A stretch of DNA of 64,000 bases from Streptomyces sp. NRRL F-5126. GTDB taxonomy: Bacteria; Actinomycetota; Actinomycetes; Streptomycetales; Streptomycetaceae. Where the stretch lies: the NCBI RefSeq assembly GCF_000721265.1, contig NZ_JOFZ01000008.1, positions 186,001 through 250,000 of the forward strand, read 5' to 3'. The notes under the pieces were generated by a model. That model saw only the letters and a program-made list of their open reading frames with translations. It did not search any database and was not told where the DNA came from. Positions 25,076 to 33,575 of this stretch are shown here, piece after piece (the stretch's first letter is position 1; each line of letters opens with the position of its first letter). A program made the position numbers and the translations under genes.

Positions 25076-25601
25076 CGAACTGCCCTCCCCTTCGCGCGTG
25101 CTTGTGCCGCATGACGGTACCGGGTGTCACGGCGTCAGCACGAGCGGGGCGACCGACGCACGCCCGCGTGACGGTCGTCGGCCCCGTACTGGGTGCGCTG
25201 CACTGAGCCGCGCTTTTCCCTGCGCGTCAGCTGATGCGCCACAGCGTCCCCAGCGCGCGCATCCAGGTGTCCCTCGGGAGGGCCCCGATGTCGCGGTACA
25301 TGCGGCCCGTTGAGGGTGCGGTCAGGCGGCTTCGAGTTCGAGGCCGCAGTAGTCGACGGCGTACGTCCGCCGCGGACGGCTGGAGCGCGCACGGCGGCAA
25401 CTGCACGCCGGCACTTCTCGGACAGCAGTCACTTCACCCGCGGCTTCAAGAAGCGGTACGGGCAGACTCCCAGGCGGCCGGCGGCCGGCGACCGTCCCCG
25501 ACGAAGGGACACGAAGGGACGCGCCGCCCGCAGGCCCCTGAGGCTCCTTGATGCCGGGGCCGGATCGCGGCGGACGACCGGAGCCGTGCATAGTTCCAGG
25601 T
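25076..25601. other. 526-bp gap with AraC remnant
   Basis: No intact gene is seen. Apart from the AraC fragment at 25353-25490, the minus strand at about 25229-25303 could encode a short protein-like tail (MYRDIGALPRDTWMRALGTL) without an obvious parent gene, perhaps another fragment. Confidence 0.5.
25353..25490 (+). pseudogene. Remnant of an AraC-family regulator
   Basis: The two diagnostic pieces of an AraC C-terminal DNA-binding domain are present in different frames: AYVRRGRLERARRQLHA (25359-25409) and FSDSSHFTRGFKKRYGQTP (25415-25471). The section normally between them is deleted and the frame changes. The first two-thirds of the gene are absent. Confidence 0.75.
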
Positions 25602-26471
25602 ATGACGACAATCGCGATGCCCGACGGCCGGCAGCTCGACATGGCCGTGAGCGGGCCCGAGGGGGGAGTGCCGCTGGTCTTCCACCACGGCACACCCGGC
25701 GCCGTGACGCCGTTCCGCTTCCTGCAGCACGCTGCCCATGAGCGGGGCCTGCGCCTCGTGACCTTCTCGCGGGCCGGGTACGGCGGGTCCACGCGCGCGG
25801 CCGGCCGGGAGATCGTGGACGCGGCCGGGGATGTGCGAGCGGTTCTCGACCATCTCGGAGCCCCGCGCTGTCTGGTCGCCGGGTGGTCGGGCGGTGGGCC
25901 GCACGCCCTGGCCACGGCGGCACGCCTGCCGGACAGGGTGGCAGGCGTGACCGCCATCGCCGGTGTCGCACCGTACGGAGTGCCGGATCTGGACTACATG
26001 GCGGGAATGGGAGAGCAGAACGTCGAGGAGGTGGAGCTGTCCCTGGAGGGCGAGGCGACCCTGCGGCCGTGGCTGGAGAACGAGGCGGCCGGACTGCGCG
26101 ACACCGACACGGCGGGACTGATCGCCGGCCTGGAGAGCCTGCTGCCCGCGATCGACAAGGCGGTCCTGACGCGGGAACTCGGCGATGACCTGGCGGCCAA
26201 CTTCTCGGAGGGGCTGCGGACCGGTGTGGACGGTTGGGTCGACGACGACCTCGCGTTCGTCAAGCCCTGGGGATTCGCACTCGACGAAATCACGGTGCCC
26301 GCCTTCGTCTGGCAGGGAACGGAAGACCTGATGGTGCCGTTCTCCTACGGCCAGTGGCTCGCGGCGAACATCCCCGGTGCCGTGGCCCACCTCGAAGAAG
26401 GCGAGGGACACCTCTCGGTGGTTGTGGGCCGTGTCGACGGCATGCTCGATGAGCTGATCAGCACGCTGTGA
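25602..26471 (+). CDS. Alpha/beta hydrolase
   Basis: A 289-residue alpha/beta-fold hydrolase. The oxyanion region is FHHGTPG, the nucleophile elbow GWSGGG (Ser at about residue 96), the acid lies near [10 protein letters not shown], and the final His is in [10 protein letters not shown] cap-like insertion lies at about 135-210. The ATG at 25602 has no ribosome site but sits 7 nt after a CATAGT -10-like hexamer (25589-25594), suggesting a leaderless transcript. The substrate is unknown; the family includes esterases and epoxide hydrolases. Confidence 0.88.
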   Translation: MTTIAMPDGRQLDMAVSGPEGGVPLVFHHGTPGAVTPFRFLQHAAHERGLRLVTFSRAGYGGSTRAAGREIVDAAGDVRAVLDHLGAPRCLVAGWSGGGPHALATAARLPDRVAGVTAIAGVAPYGVPDLDYMAGMGEQNVEEVELSLEGEATLRPWLENEAAGLRDTDTAGLIAGLESLLPAIDKAVLTRELGDDLAANFSEGLRTGVDGWVDDDLAFVKPWGFALDEITVPAFVWQGTEDLMVPFSYGQWLAANIPGAVAHLEEGEGHLSVVVGRVDGMLDELISTL

Positions 26472-26532
26472 CACGCCCGCCGCGCGGCCCGGCGCCCTGC
26501 GCCCGGCGGGGGACGCCGGGCCAGGGCACGGG

Positions 26533-27096
26533 TCAGCCGGCGTCCGCCGCGAACGCCACCTTCGCCGTGTCGACGGTCCCTGCCCGGCGGCCGGGTGCTT
26601 CCTGCCACTGCCAGTAGAGGTTGGTGTGTGCGATCACCTGTTCCGGGGTGGGCGCGCCGTACTCGGTGAGGTCCCCCGTCGTGTGCGCGTCGCCGACCAG
26701 GGTCACGTCGTACCCGCGGGCGAAGGCTCCGTGCAGCGTCGAGCGGATGCACGCGTCCGTCGCGGCGCCCGTCACGACGAGCCGGCCGACGCCGCGCTCG
26801 GCGAGCAGCCCTTCCAACTCGGTGTCCTCGAACGAGTCACCGTAGTTCTTGTGGACGAGGGGCTCGGCGTCCTGGCGCACCAGCTCCCGCACGTACTGCC
26901 AGGGCTCACTGCCCCGCTCGAGGTCGTCGTCGGAATGCTGCACCCACACCACGGTCACGTTCTCGGCGCGGGCCTTGCCCACCAGCGTGTTGATGTTCGC
27001 GACCACGCCATCGCGGTCGTGAGTGCCTGCCATCACCCCCTGCTGGACGTCGATGACGAGCAGCGCGGTGTTCGGCCGATCGGGCAGCGTTGTCAA
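26533..27096 (-). CDS. Isochorismatase-family cysteine hydrolase
   Basis: A 187-residue cysteine hydrolase. The catalytic triad can be traced: Asp in VIDVQQGV, Lys in HKNYGDSF and Cys in GAATDACIRST. Family members act on isochorismate, nicotinamide, N-carbamoylsarcosine and similar amides; the substrate cannot be fixed. The start is TTG 27096 with a GGGAG about 8 nt upstream. A DnaA-box 9-mer (27147-27155) lies 50 bp upstream. It faces the alpha/beta hydrolase tail to tail with a 61-bp gap. Confidence 0.88.
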   Translation of the reverse strand: MTTLPDRPNTALLVIDVQQGVMAGTHDRDGVVANINTLVGKARAENVTVVWVQHSDDDLERGSEPWQYVRELVRQDAEPLVHKNYGDSFEDTELEGLLAERGVGRLVVTGAATDACIRSTLHGAFARGYDVTLVGDAHTTGDLTEYGAPTPEQVIAHTNLYWQWQEAPGRRAGTVDTAKVAFAADAG

Positions 27097-27146
27097 GTGA
27101 ACTCCCGTTTGTCGTCCTGCTTGTCGTCACGGTCACGGACCTGGCG

Positions 27147-27155
27147 TTGTCCACA
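27147..27155 (+). promoter_or_regulatory. DnaA box
   Basis: TTGTCCACA between the isochorismatase-like and glutaredoxin-like genes, in a 90-bp gap. Confidence 0.5.
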
Positions 27156-27186
27156 CAGTAGGCCGGGGCACTGACAACGGCAGCGG

Positions 27187-27657
27187 TTACGGGCGCTCCT
27201 CCCGCTCGGTCTCAGCCGCGTACGCGGGGCGGGCGAGCTGTTCGCGTACCCATGCCGGGTCGGGGTTGGTGTGGGGGCTGTTCGCGACGAAGACCGTCGG
27301 CACCGTCTCGTTGCCCTCGTTGACGGCCCGTACGGCCGCCGCCGCTTCCGGGTCGGACCAGATGTTCACCCAGTGCAACTGCCCGGCGCGGTGGCCGAGT
27401 CGCATGCGCAGGCGGATGCAGTACGTGCAGCCGGGGCGCCAGAAGACGACCGGGCGGCCGTCGGCAGCGGCGCGGCGCTCGGCTTCCGCCGCGTCCGTCG
27501 ACCTCGGGAAGAAGAGAGGGGAGCTGACGCCCGCGTAGAGGATGAAGAACAGCAGGAACGCGAGCGACACGGCCGTGGATCCGCTGACGTACAGCCCGGC
27601 CGATACGACCAGGCCGCAGACCAGGAGCAGTGCCGGCGGTCCCCATACGCGTCTCAT
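27187..27657 (-). CDS. Membrane-anchored glutaredoxin/mycoredoxin-like protein
   Basis: A 156-residue protein with two N-terminal hydrophobic helices (about residues 8-24 and 28-46) joined to a thioredoxin-fold glutaredoxin domain with the active site CTYC (about 77-80) and cis-Pro region ETVPTVFV. This layout matches actinobacterial mycoredoxin-like membrane proteins, which could reduce mycothiol-mixed disulfides. The start lies close to several G-rich direct repeats (27684-27780). It is a single gene. Confidence 0.85.
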   Translation of the reverse strand: MRRVWGPPALLLVCGLVVSAGLYVSGSTAVSLAFLLFFILYAGVSSPLFFPRSTDAAEAERRAAADGRPVVFWRPGCTYCIRLRMRLGHRAGQLHWVNIWSDPEAAAAVRAVNEGNETVPTVFVANSPHTNPDPAWVREQLARPAYAAETEREERP

Positions 27658-27788
27658 GGACAGACACGCTATCGGCGGGGGATGACGGCGGCCAGGGGGT
27701 CAGGGAGTCAGGGGGCCCGGGGGCCCGGGTGGCCAGGGGGAGGCAGGGGCGGCCGGGTGCCACCCCTGCGCTCGCGTGGGGCGGGTGG
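27658..27788. other. G-rich repetitive gap
   Basis: A 131-bp intergenic sequence dominated by runs such as gggggtcagggagtcagg and gggggcccgggggcccggg. No gene is seen. The G-runs could form quadruplexes. Confidence 0.5.
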
Positions 27789-28403
27789 TCAGGCCGCCAG
27801 GCGGGTGGCGAGGTCCTTGGCCTTGGTGGCGGCCTGCTCGTGCGCCTGCTCGCGGGACTTGGCGGCCAGCGGGCGCAGCGCGGCCATCTCCTCCTTGACG
27901 GGGGCCAGGGTCAGCTCGGGCACGATGAACTCGATGTCGGTGGCCCCGAACATGCCCTCCAGGACCTTGCGCAGGTAGTTCTGCACGAACTCGAAGTCCT
28001 CGCGCGGGGTGCCGGGCGCGTAGGAGCCGCCGCGGCTGGCCACGATCGTGAAGGGCTTCTTGCCGACGGCGGAGTCGGGAGTGGCGTTGTGGCCCGCGAT
28101 GATCGCGTGGTCGAGCCAGGCCTTCAGGCTCGACGGGATGGTGAAGTTGTACATCGGGGCGCCGATGAGGATGGCGTCCGCGGCCTCCAGCTCGGCGGCG
28201 AGCTCCGCGCGCAGGGAGTGGTCCTTGCCCGCGGCGGCAGCGGCGGCGTCGAGGTGCGGGAGCGGCTGTGCGGCCAGGTCCCGGTAGACCACGGTGCCGG
28301 CCGGGTGCTGCTCCTTCCAGGCCTCGACGAACTTGGCGGTGACCTCACGCGACGCCGAGCCCTCGGGGAAGAGGGACGAGTCGATGTGCAGAAGCGTGGC
28401 CAT
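27789..28403 (-). CDS. azoR: FMN-dependent NADH-azoreductase
   Basis: A 204-residue flavodoxin-fold quinone/azo reductase. Family marks are LLHIDSSLFPEGSASREV at the N-terminus, the FMN-binding segment GAPMYNFTIPSSLKAWLDH and ASRGGSYAPGTPREDFE. It reduces quinones and azo compounds with NADH. It is divergent from an HxlR regulator across 158 bp, a common arrangement in which the HxlR protein senses quinone or electrophile stress and represses the reductase. Confidence 0.93.
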   Translation of the reverse strand: MATLLHIDSSLFPEGSASREVTAKFVEAWKEQHPAGTVVYRDLAAQPLPHLDAAAAAAGKDHSLRAELAAELEAADAILIGAPMYNFTIPSSLKAWLDHAIIAGHNATPDSAVGKKPFTIVASRGGSYAPGTPREDFEFVQNYLRKVLEGMFGATDIEFIVPELTLAPVKEEMAALRPLAAKSREQAHEQAATKAKDLATRLAA

Positions 28404-28561
28404 GGGGAGCTCTCCAATGGATCAGGGCATGACGGGGTAGGGCGGTGCGGCGGAAGTTATGGTTGAGCGTTGAACCTTCCGTCCCTACCTATGGATAACA
28501 CAGTTCCTTACTTTTTTTCATCCCCGACAGGAAGGTCAGTGCTCCCACTAGGCTGTGAGGC
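28404..28561. promoter_or_regulatory. azoR/HxlR divergent control region
   Basis: An unusually AT-rich 158 bp. A GGTTGA...TGAACC near-palindrome (28461-28476) is a candidate HxlR operator. A TAGGCT hexamer (28549-28554) ends 7 nt before the HxlR ATG, suggesting leaderless transcription. An actttttttca run lies at 28510-28520. Confidence 0.5.
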
Positions 28562-28909
28562 ATGGCGCAGCACAGCGAAGACGCGTGCAAACAGGTGGAC
28601 GCGGGGATCACTCGCGTCTTCGAGCTGCTCGGAAAGCGCTGGACGGGCCCGATCATCTCCGTACTCCTGGCGCACCCGGTGCACTTCTCCGAGCTCAGGA
28701 GGGCCATTCCGGGCATCAGCGAGCGCATGCTCTCCGACCGGCTGAGCGAGCTCGGCTCGGCCGGGCTGGTCGTGCGCGAGGTGGACGATGGCCCGCCGCT
28801 GAGGGTCGCCTACCGGCTCACGGAGAGCGGCGCGGCGATGGAGCCCGCGCTCAACGAGCTGCTGAGGTGGGCGGAATCACACATGGGGATCCCGAAGGGC
28901 AGCTGCTAG
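28562..28909 (+). CDS. HxlR-family transcriptional regulator
   Basis: A 115-residue winged-helix protein. It has the HxlR start (CKQVDAGITRVFELLGKRWTGPIISVLL), a recognition region HFSELRRAIPGISERMLSDRLSEL, and wing residues VREVDDGPPLRVAYRLTESG. An N-terminal Cys (about residue 10) is in the position used for redox or quinone sensing in YodB/HypR relatives. The divergent azoreductase is the likely target. Confidence 0.93.
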   Translation: MAQHSEDACKQVDAGITRVFELLGKRWTGPIISVLLAHPVHFSELRRAIPGISERMLSDRLSELGSAGLVVREVDDGPPLRVAYRLTESGAAMEPALNELLRWAESHMGIPKGSC

Positions 28910-28944
28910 TAGCAGTCTGTTGTCGGAGCCGGCCCCGCCAGGGT

Positions 28945-29604
28945 CTACGCCCGGGGTGTGCCGTCCCAGCGCCATGTGGTGAGGCGGGGGTGCCCGGGGA
29001 GTTCGGCGCGCCCGGTCGCCCACAGCAGGGTCGGCCAGGGGTCCGTCGTCGCCGGGGCGTCGGGGAACAGCCGGGCGAGCGTCCGGGCGCAGAGGCCGGC
29101 GGGCGGCGTCCAGGAGAGCCCGAGCCCGTCCGCCAGGTCGTGCGTGTGCACCAGCGTCTCCACCACGCCCATCGCCGCGAAGCCCTCGGGGTCCGAAACC
29201 CCGAACACGTGGTAGGCGCGGGTCTCGTCCGGTGTCGTCCGCACCATGGCGACCAGCAGCGCGGCGCTCGCCTCCAGCACCTGCATCAGGCCGCCCGGGC
29301 CCGCGTCACGGTCCGCGAAGACCATGTTCGTGGGCCCGCCAGGCCGCTTCTTCCGCATGTCGAAGGGGACGTGGGTGTCCAGCGGCGGTTGCCTCGGGCC
29401 GAGTTGGGCGGCGTAGAAGAACAGGTCGTCGGCGAGGTGCTCGACGGTCTCCCAGCAGTCCCACTCCAGCGAACCGGCCTTGCCGTCCCACGCCTCCGCG
29501 GGCGCCGTGCGAAGCACGTCGACGGCGAGCCTGACGGCATGGTCCAGGTCGTCAGGCGTGACGGGGGAGGCGGGCGTCGGTTCGGCTTCGGCTGAACGGG
29601 ACAT
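28945..29604 (-). CDS. Mycothiol-dependent maleylpyruvate isomerase-like (DinB) protein
   Basis: A 219-residue protein with a DinB-fold N-terminal domain. Possible metal ligands are His in ETVEHLADDLFFY and two in VVETLVHTHDLADGL, the H-x3-H-type arrangement of MDMPI/TIGR03086 proteins. The extra C-terminal region (CARTLARLFPDAPATTDPWPTLLWATGRAELPGH) is the usual MDMPI C-terminal domain. It probably uses mycothiol; the substrate is unknown. Confidence 0.85.
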   Translation of the reverse strand: MSRSAEAEPTPASPVTPDDLDHAVRLAVDVLRTAPAEAWDGKAGSLEWDCWETVEHLADDLFFYAAQLGPRQPPLDTHVPFDMRKKRPGGPTNMVFADRDAGPGGLMQVLEASAALLVAMVRTTPDETRAYHVFGVSDPEGFAAMGVVETLVHTHDLADGLGLSWTPPAGLCARTLARLFPDAPATTDPWPTLLWATGRAELPGHPRLTTWRWDGTPRA

Positions 29605-29668
29605 GGCGGGACCGTATCGCGGACACGGTGCGGGGCGGGGCGGCGGCCGGGGCCACTAGGCTGGCCGG

Positions 29669-30472
29669 GTGACGCAGGACGTACCCCCTGAAGCCCACGA
29701 ACCCCAGAGCGCCCGGCTCGAGCGTGCCGTGCGGGCGGCCGAGCACGCCCTCATCGAGTTCGAGATCGCCCTTGAGACGTTCAGGATCGAGGTCGAGAAC
29801 TTCTCGCGACTGCACCACCAGCGGCTCGGCCCCATGTACGCCCGCCTCGACGAGCTCGACGCCCTGATCGCCGAGGCCAGGGCGCGGCGCAGCGGCGACC
29901 CCGAGGACCTGCGCAAGGCGCAGGAGGCGCGCGGCATGGTCCAGCCGATGCCGGGCGTCGAGGAGCTGTTCCACGACTGGCTCGACTCCGACGGGCTCTC
30001 CCCCGAGGCCGCCGCGATGCTCACCGAGCAGCCCGTACGACCGCCGCGCCGCGTGCGGCCGAGCGACGAGGCGCGCAAGCTCTACCGCGAGCTCGCCCGC
30101 AAGGCGCACCCCGACCTCGCGCAGGAGGAGGACGAGCGGGCCCGCCGCGAGGAGTTCATCGCGCGCGTGAACGGCGCGTACGGGCGCGGCGACGAGGCGC
30201 TGCTGAAGGAGCTCGCCGCGGAGTGGGAGGCGGGGCCGGCCCCGAAGCCCACGCCGCTCACCGAGAGCGAGCAGCTCTACGCGCGGCTCGAATGGCTCTC
30301 GCAGCGCAAGGAGCTGCTCACGCTGCTGGCGAAGGACCTGGAGGAGTCCGCCATCGGCGCCATGCTGCGAATGGCGCCCGACGACCCCGACCGGCTGCTG
30401 GAAGAGGTCGCCGAGCAGCTGCTCGCGCAGGTCGCCGAGCGTGAGGCCGAGCTCGGCGAGCTCGTGCAGTAG
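29669..30472 (+). CDS. J-domain-containing protein
   Basis: A 267-residue soluble helical protein. A J-domain-like helical hairpin lies at about residues 132-172 with the HPD signature (AHPDL, 147-149) needed to stimulate DnaK. It is flanked by long Glu/Arg/Ala-rich coiled-coil segments (about 15-90 and 200-267). The GTG start comes 7 nt after a TAGGCT -10-like hexamer, so the mRNA is probably leaderless. Clients are unknown. It differs from DnaJ in lacking the Gly/Phe and zinc regions. Confidence 0.8.
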   Translation: MTQDVPPEAHEPQSARLERAVRAAEHALIEFEIALETFRIEVENFSRLHHQRLGPMYARLDELDALIAEARARRSGDPEDLRKAQEARGMVQPMPGVEELFHDWLDSDGLSPEAAAMLTEQPVRPPRRVRPSDEARKLYRELARKAHPDLAQEEDERARREEFIARVNGAYGRGDEALLKELAAEWEAGPAPKPTPLTESEQLYARLEWLSQRKELLTLLAKDLEESAIGAMLRMAPDDPDRLLEEVAEQLLAQVAEREAELGELVQ

Positions 30473-30506
30473 GTTCGGGAGGACAGGCCCGAACCTAGAA
30501 GAGAGC

Positions 30507-30854
30507 ATGACCATGAGCTTTGCCGCGCTGCCCTCCGTCGACGTCGGCTCGCTGCCCGCCGACGCCCTCCTGATCGACGTCAGGGAGGACGACGAGTGGT
30601 CCGCCGGCCACGCCGAAGGCGCGCTGCACGTGCCGATGAGCGCGTTCGTCGACCGCTTCGGCGAGGTCTCCGAGGCCGTGTCCGACGGCCGCACCGCCTA
30701 CGTGGTGTGCAGGTCGGGCGGCCGGTCGGCGCAGGTCACCCAGTACCTCGTGCAGCAGGGCGTGGACGCGGTCAACGTCGACGGCGGCATGATGGCCTGG
30801 GACGGCGCCGGACGCCCCCTGGTCAGCGACAACGGCTCCGCCACCGTCCTGTAG
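30507..30854 (+). CDS. Rhodanese-domain sulfurtransferase
   Basis: A 115-residue single-domain rhodanese: LIDVREDDEWSAGHAEGALHVPM, the catalytic loop VCRSGGRS with Cys about residue 68, and the end VDGGMMAWDGAGRPL. It would carry a persulfide. It begins 34 nt after the J-domain gene with an AGAAGAGAG ribosome site, so the two may be cotranscribed. The physiological sulfur acceptor is unknown. Confidence 0.92.
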   Translation: MTMSFAALPSVDVGSLPADALLIDVREDDEWSAGHAEGALHVPMSAFVDRFGEVSEAVSDGRTAYVVCRSGGRSAQVTQYLVQQGVDAVNVDGGMMAWDGAGRPLVSDNGSATVL

Positions 30855-30857
30855 CCC

Positions 30858-30881
30858 GCGCCCGCGAGCCCGCTCGGGCGC
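30858..30881. terminator. Possible terminator hairpin
   Basis: A 7-bp stem (30858-30864 and 30875-30881) immediately after the rhodanese stop codon, between convergent genes. The stem is short, so this is weak evidence. Confidence 0.4.
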
Positions 30882-30985
30882 GCCGCCGCGGACCGAGTCC
30901 GCACGGTCATCGGCCGCCGGGCGTCGTCCCCTTGCGCGGACCGCCGGCGAGCCGATCGCCGGGTGCCGGCCGCCCTGCCGGCGCC

Positions 30986-32035
30986 TCACCTGTCGAAGTC
31001 GAGCTCCACCTGCGGCGTCACCGCGTGTGACTGGCATGCCAGCACGTAGCCGGCCTCCGTCTCCTCCGGCTCCAGCGCGAAGTTGCGGTCCATGGTGACC
31101 TCGCCCGAGACGAGGAACGCCCTGCACGTGCCGCAGACACCGCCCCTGCACGCGTACGGCGCGTCCGCGCGCGCCCTGAGCACCGTCTCGAGCAGCGGCT
31201 CGCCCGCCTGGACCGGCCAGCTGCCGGACCGGCCCGCGAGCGTGGCCGTGAGCGTGGAGCCCGCCGCCGGGGGCGCCGGTGCGGGTATCGCCTCGCTCAC
31301 CGCGTCCACGTGGAAGATCTCCTGGTGGATGCGGCTACGGTCGACGCCGAGCCCGCGCAGCGCACGGTCGGCGCCCGCCACGAGGCCGAGCGGCCCGCAC
31401 AGGAACCAGCCGTCGACATCCGCCACGGGCAGCAGCGAGGGCAGCAGCCTGGTGAGCCGCTCGCGGTCCAGCCTGCCCGCCGGCAGGCCCGCCTGCTGCT
31501 CCTCCCGCGACACTACGGTGACCAGCTGGAAGCGGTCGGGGTAGCGGTCCTTCAGGTCGGCCACGTCGTCCAGGAACATCGTCGACGCGACCGTACGGTC
31601 ACTGCGCACCAGGCAGAACCGGGCCTTGGGCTCGCGCGCGAGGAGCGTCGAGGCGATCGAGAGCACCGGCGTGATCCCGCTGCCGCCGACGACCGCCGCG
31701 AACCGCCCCGGCCTGGGCTCCAGCACGAACCGGCCCGTCGGCTCCATCACCTCGACCGTGTCGCCCACGGCCAGGCCCTTGAACGCGTACGGGGAGAACG
31801 CGCCGCCCTCCACCAGCCGCACCCCGACCCGCAGCAGCGGCTCCGCACCTGCGGGCGCGCAGATCGAGTACGTGCGCCTGACCTCCTCGCCGTCCTCGCC
31901 CGTCCTGCGCAGCGCGATGTGCTGGCCGGGCGTGTGCAGGAAGGACCCGCGCAGCTCGGGCGGCACCTCGAAGGTGAGGGCGACCGCGTCGTCCGTGAGG
32001 CGTTCGACCTCGCTGACCCGGAGCGGATGGAACAT
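30986..32035 (-). CDS. paaE: Phenylacetyl-CoA 1,2-epoxidase reductase subunit PaaE
   Basis: A 349-residue reductase that passes electrons from NADPH to the diiron oxygenase PaaA. In order: an FAD-binding ferredoxin-reductase domain (RTYS at about residues 54-57), an NAD(P) domain (VVGGSGITPVLSIA; WFLCGPLGL) and a C-terminal plant-type [2Fe-2S] domain with CRGGVCGTCRAF and a later Cys (VLACQS). Its ATG directly follows the PaaD stop codon. It is last in paaABCDE. Confidence 0.95.
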   Translation of the reverse strand: MFHPLRVSEVERLTDDAVALTFEVPPELRGSFLHTPGQHIALRRTGEDGEEVRRTYSICAPAGAEPLLRVGVRLVEGGAFSPYAFKGLAVGDTVEVMEPTGRFVLEPRPGRFAAVVGGSGITPVLSIASTLLAREPKARFCLVRSDRTVASTMFLDDVADLKDRYPDRFQLVTVVSREEQQAGLPAGRLDRERLTRLLPSLLPVADVDGWFLCGPLGLVAGADRALRGLGVDRSRIHQEIFHVDAVSEAIPAPAPPAAGSTLTATLAGRSGSWPVQAGEPLLETVLRARADAPYACRGGVCGTCRAFLVSGEVTMDRNFALEPEETEAGYVLACQSHAVTPQVELDFDR

Positions 32036-32593
32036 CTACAACTCCTTGAAGTGGTCGAACGGCTCTCCGCACGCCGTGCAGCGGCGCAGCGCCTTGCACG
32101 CGGTGGAGGAGAACCTGCTCAGCAACTCGGTGGCCGTGGACCCGCAGTGCGGGCAGCGGATCGTGAGGGAGAGCGCCACCGCGCCGTCCGCGCCGCGCGG
32201 CCGGGGCGGCGCGATGCCCGACTCGTCGAGCTTGCGCCGCCCTTCCGCGCTGATGTCGTCGGTCGACCAGGGCGGCGAAAGCACCGTGACCACCGAGACG
32301 TCACGCTCGCCGTGCGTGTGCAGCACCTGCTCTATGTCGGTGGCCATCGTCTCTATCGCGGGGCAGCCCGTGTACGTCGGCGTGAGCTCGACCCGGACCG
32401 CCCGGTGCCCGTCGCCCGCGTACTCCACCCGCACGTCACGCAGCACGCCGAGCTCGGCGAGCGTCACGACCGGCAGCTCGGGGTCGGGCACGGCGCCGGC
32501 CAGCCGGCGCAGCTCGCGCTCCAGCGCCGTCTCGCCGGCGCCGGGCGGCGTTCGCGGCGTGGGCGGCGGCGCGGAGCGCGCGCCCGTCACCAT
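32036..32593 (-). CDS. paaD: Phenylacetyl-CoA epoxidase assembly protein PaaD
   Basis: A 185-residue MIP18/DUF59-family protein required for a functional epoxidase, thought to help Fe-S or diiron assembly. It has DPELPVVTLAELGVLRDV, TYTGCPAIETM and, at the C-terminus, a zinc-ribbon-like CPHCGST...CKALRRCTACGEP. ATG 32593 overlaps the end of paaC; GTG 32590 is the alternative. Confidence 0.94.
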   Translation of the reverse strand: MVTGARSAPPPTPRTPPGAGETALERELRRLAGAVPDPELPVVTLAELGVLRDVRVEYAGDGHRAVRVELTPTYTGCPAIETMATDIEQVLHTHGERDVSVVTVLSPPWSTDDISAEGRRKLDESGIAPPRPRGADGAVALSLTIRCPHCGSTATELLSRFSSTACKALRRCTACGEPFDHFKEL

Positions 32594-33288
32594 GTCGCAC
32601 CCGGGTGGCTGCGGTGCAGGTGCTGCATCTCGGCGAGCATCCGGCCGAACGGCTCGGTGTGCAGGCCCTGCCGCCCGGCGCCCGCCGCCCAGCCGCCCCG
32701 CCTCGGCCCGTCGGGCAGCGTCAGCGTGGCGCGCTCCAGCACCTCCCCTATGTCCACCAGCCACTCGGCCTCCAGGGCCGCCGGATCGGCGTCGAGTCCC
32801 TCGACGGGCTGGAACAGCTCGCCGGTGAACTTCCACAGCGCCGTGCAGGCACGCTGCATGCGCGTATGGCTCTCGTCCGTGCCGTCGCCCAGCCTGAGCG
32901 TCCACAACCGGGCGTGGTCCAGGTGGTACTCGACCTCCTTGGCGGCCTTGGCCGCGAGCGGTGCCAGGGCGCTGTCCGTGGCGGCCAGCGCACGGTAGAG
33001 GGGGAGCTGGTAGGCGGAGAAGTAGAGCTGGCGGGCGATCGTGTGCGCGAAGTCGCCGTCTGGCTGCTCCACCAACTGCACGTTGCGGAAGGCCCGTTCC
33101 TCACGGAGGTAGGCCAGCTCGTCCTCGTCGCCGACGAGGGAGTACAGCGACCTTGCCTGGCCGAGCAGGTCGAGCGCGATGTTGGCGAGCGCGACCTCCT
33201 CCTCAAGGACGGGCGCGTGGCCCGCCCACTCCCCCAGCCGGTGCGAGAGCACCAGCGCGTCGTCGGCGAGGGCCAGTGCGGCGCTCAC
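32587..33288 (-). CDS. paaC: Phenylacetyl-CoA epoxidase structural subunit PaaC
   Basis: A 233-residue ferritin-like subunit that stabilises the PaaA catalytic subunit. The helical sequence includes ANIALDLLGQARSLY and EVEYHLDHARLWTLRLGDGTDESHTRMQRA. The GTG start overlaps the paaB stop (GTGA). It resembles PaaA in fold but lacks a complete diiron ligand set, as usual. Confidence 0.95.
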   Translation of the reverse strand: MSAALALADDALVLSHRLGEWAGHAPVLEEEVALANIALDLLGQARSLYSLVGDEDELAYLREERAFRNVQLVEQPDGDFAHTIARQLYFSAYQLPLYRALAATDSALAPLAAKAAKEVEYHLDHARLWTLRLGDGTDESHTRMQRACTALWKFTGELFQPVEGLDADPAALEAEWLVDIGEVLERATLTLPDGPRRGGWAAGAGRQGLHTEPFGRMLAEMQHLHRSHPGATW

Positions 33289-33575
33289 AGGTGCTTCACC
33301 CCCTCGGGGATCTCGTAGAACGTCGGGTGCCGGTAGGGCTTGTCGGCGGCCGGGGCGAAGAACGGGTCCTTCTCGTCGGGCGAGGAGGCCGTGATCGCGG
33401 CGGAGGGCACGACCCAGAGGGACACGCCCTCACCGCGCCGGGTGTAGAGGTCGCGCGCATTGCGCAGGGCCAGCTCCGCGTCCGGCGCGTGCAGACTGCC
33501 CGCATGCGTGTGGGACAGGCCGCGCCGCGAGCGCACGAACACCTCCCACAGGGGCCACTCCGTCTGCTCGCTCAT
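33285..33575 (-). CDS. paaB: Phenylacetyl-CoA epoxidase subunit PaaB
   Basis: A 96-residue small subunit with the family signature [41 protein letters not shown] in the first half. PaaB bridges PaaAC heterodimers. The ATG overlaps the paaA stop codon (ATGA). Confidence 0.96.
   Translation of the reverse strand: MSEQTEWPLWEVFVRSRRGLSHTHAGSLHAPDAELALRNARDLYTRRGEGVSLWVVPSAAITASSPDEKDPFFAPAADKPYRHPTFYEIPEGVKHL

Noticed and set aside
28510..28520. Rho-independent terminator at the T-run
   Set aside because: No stem precedes the T-run, and it lies in a divergent promoter region.
14630..28900. Integrative element with attL/attR at tRNA-Leu
   Set aside because: No copy of the tRNA 3' end and no integrase were found by eye in the window, so only an accessory region is claimed.
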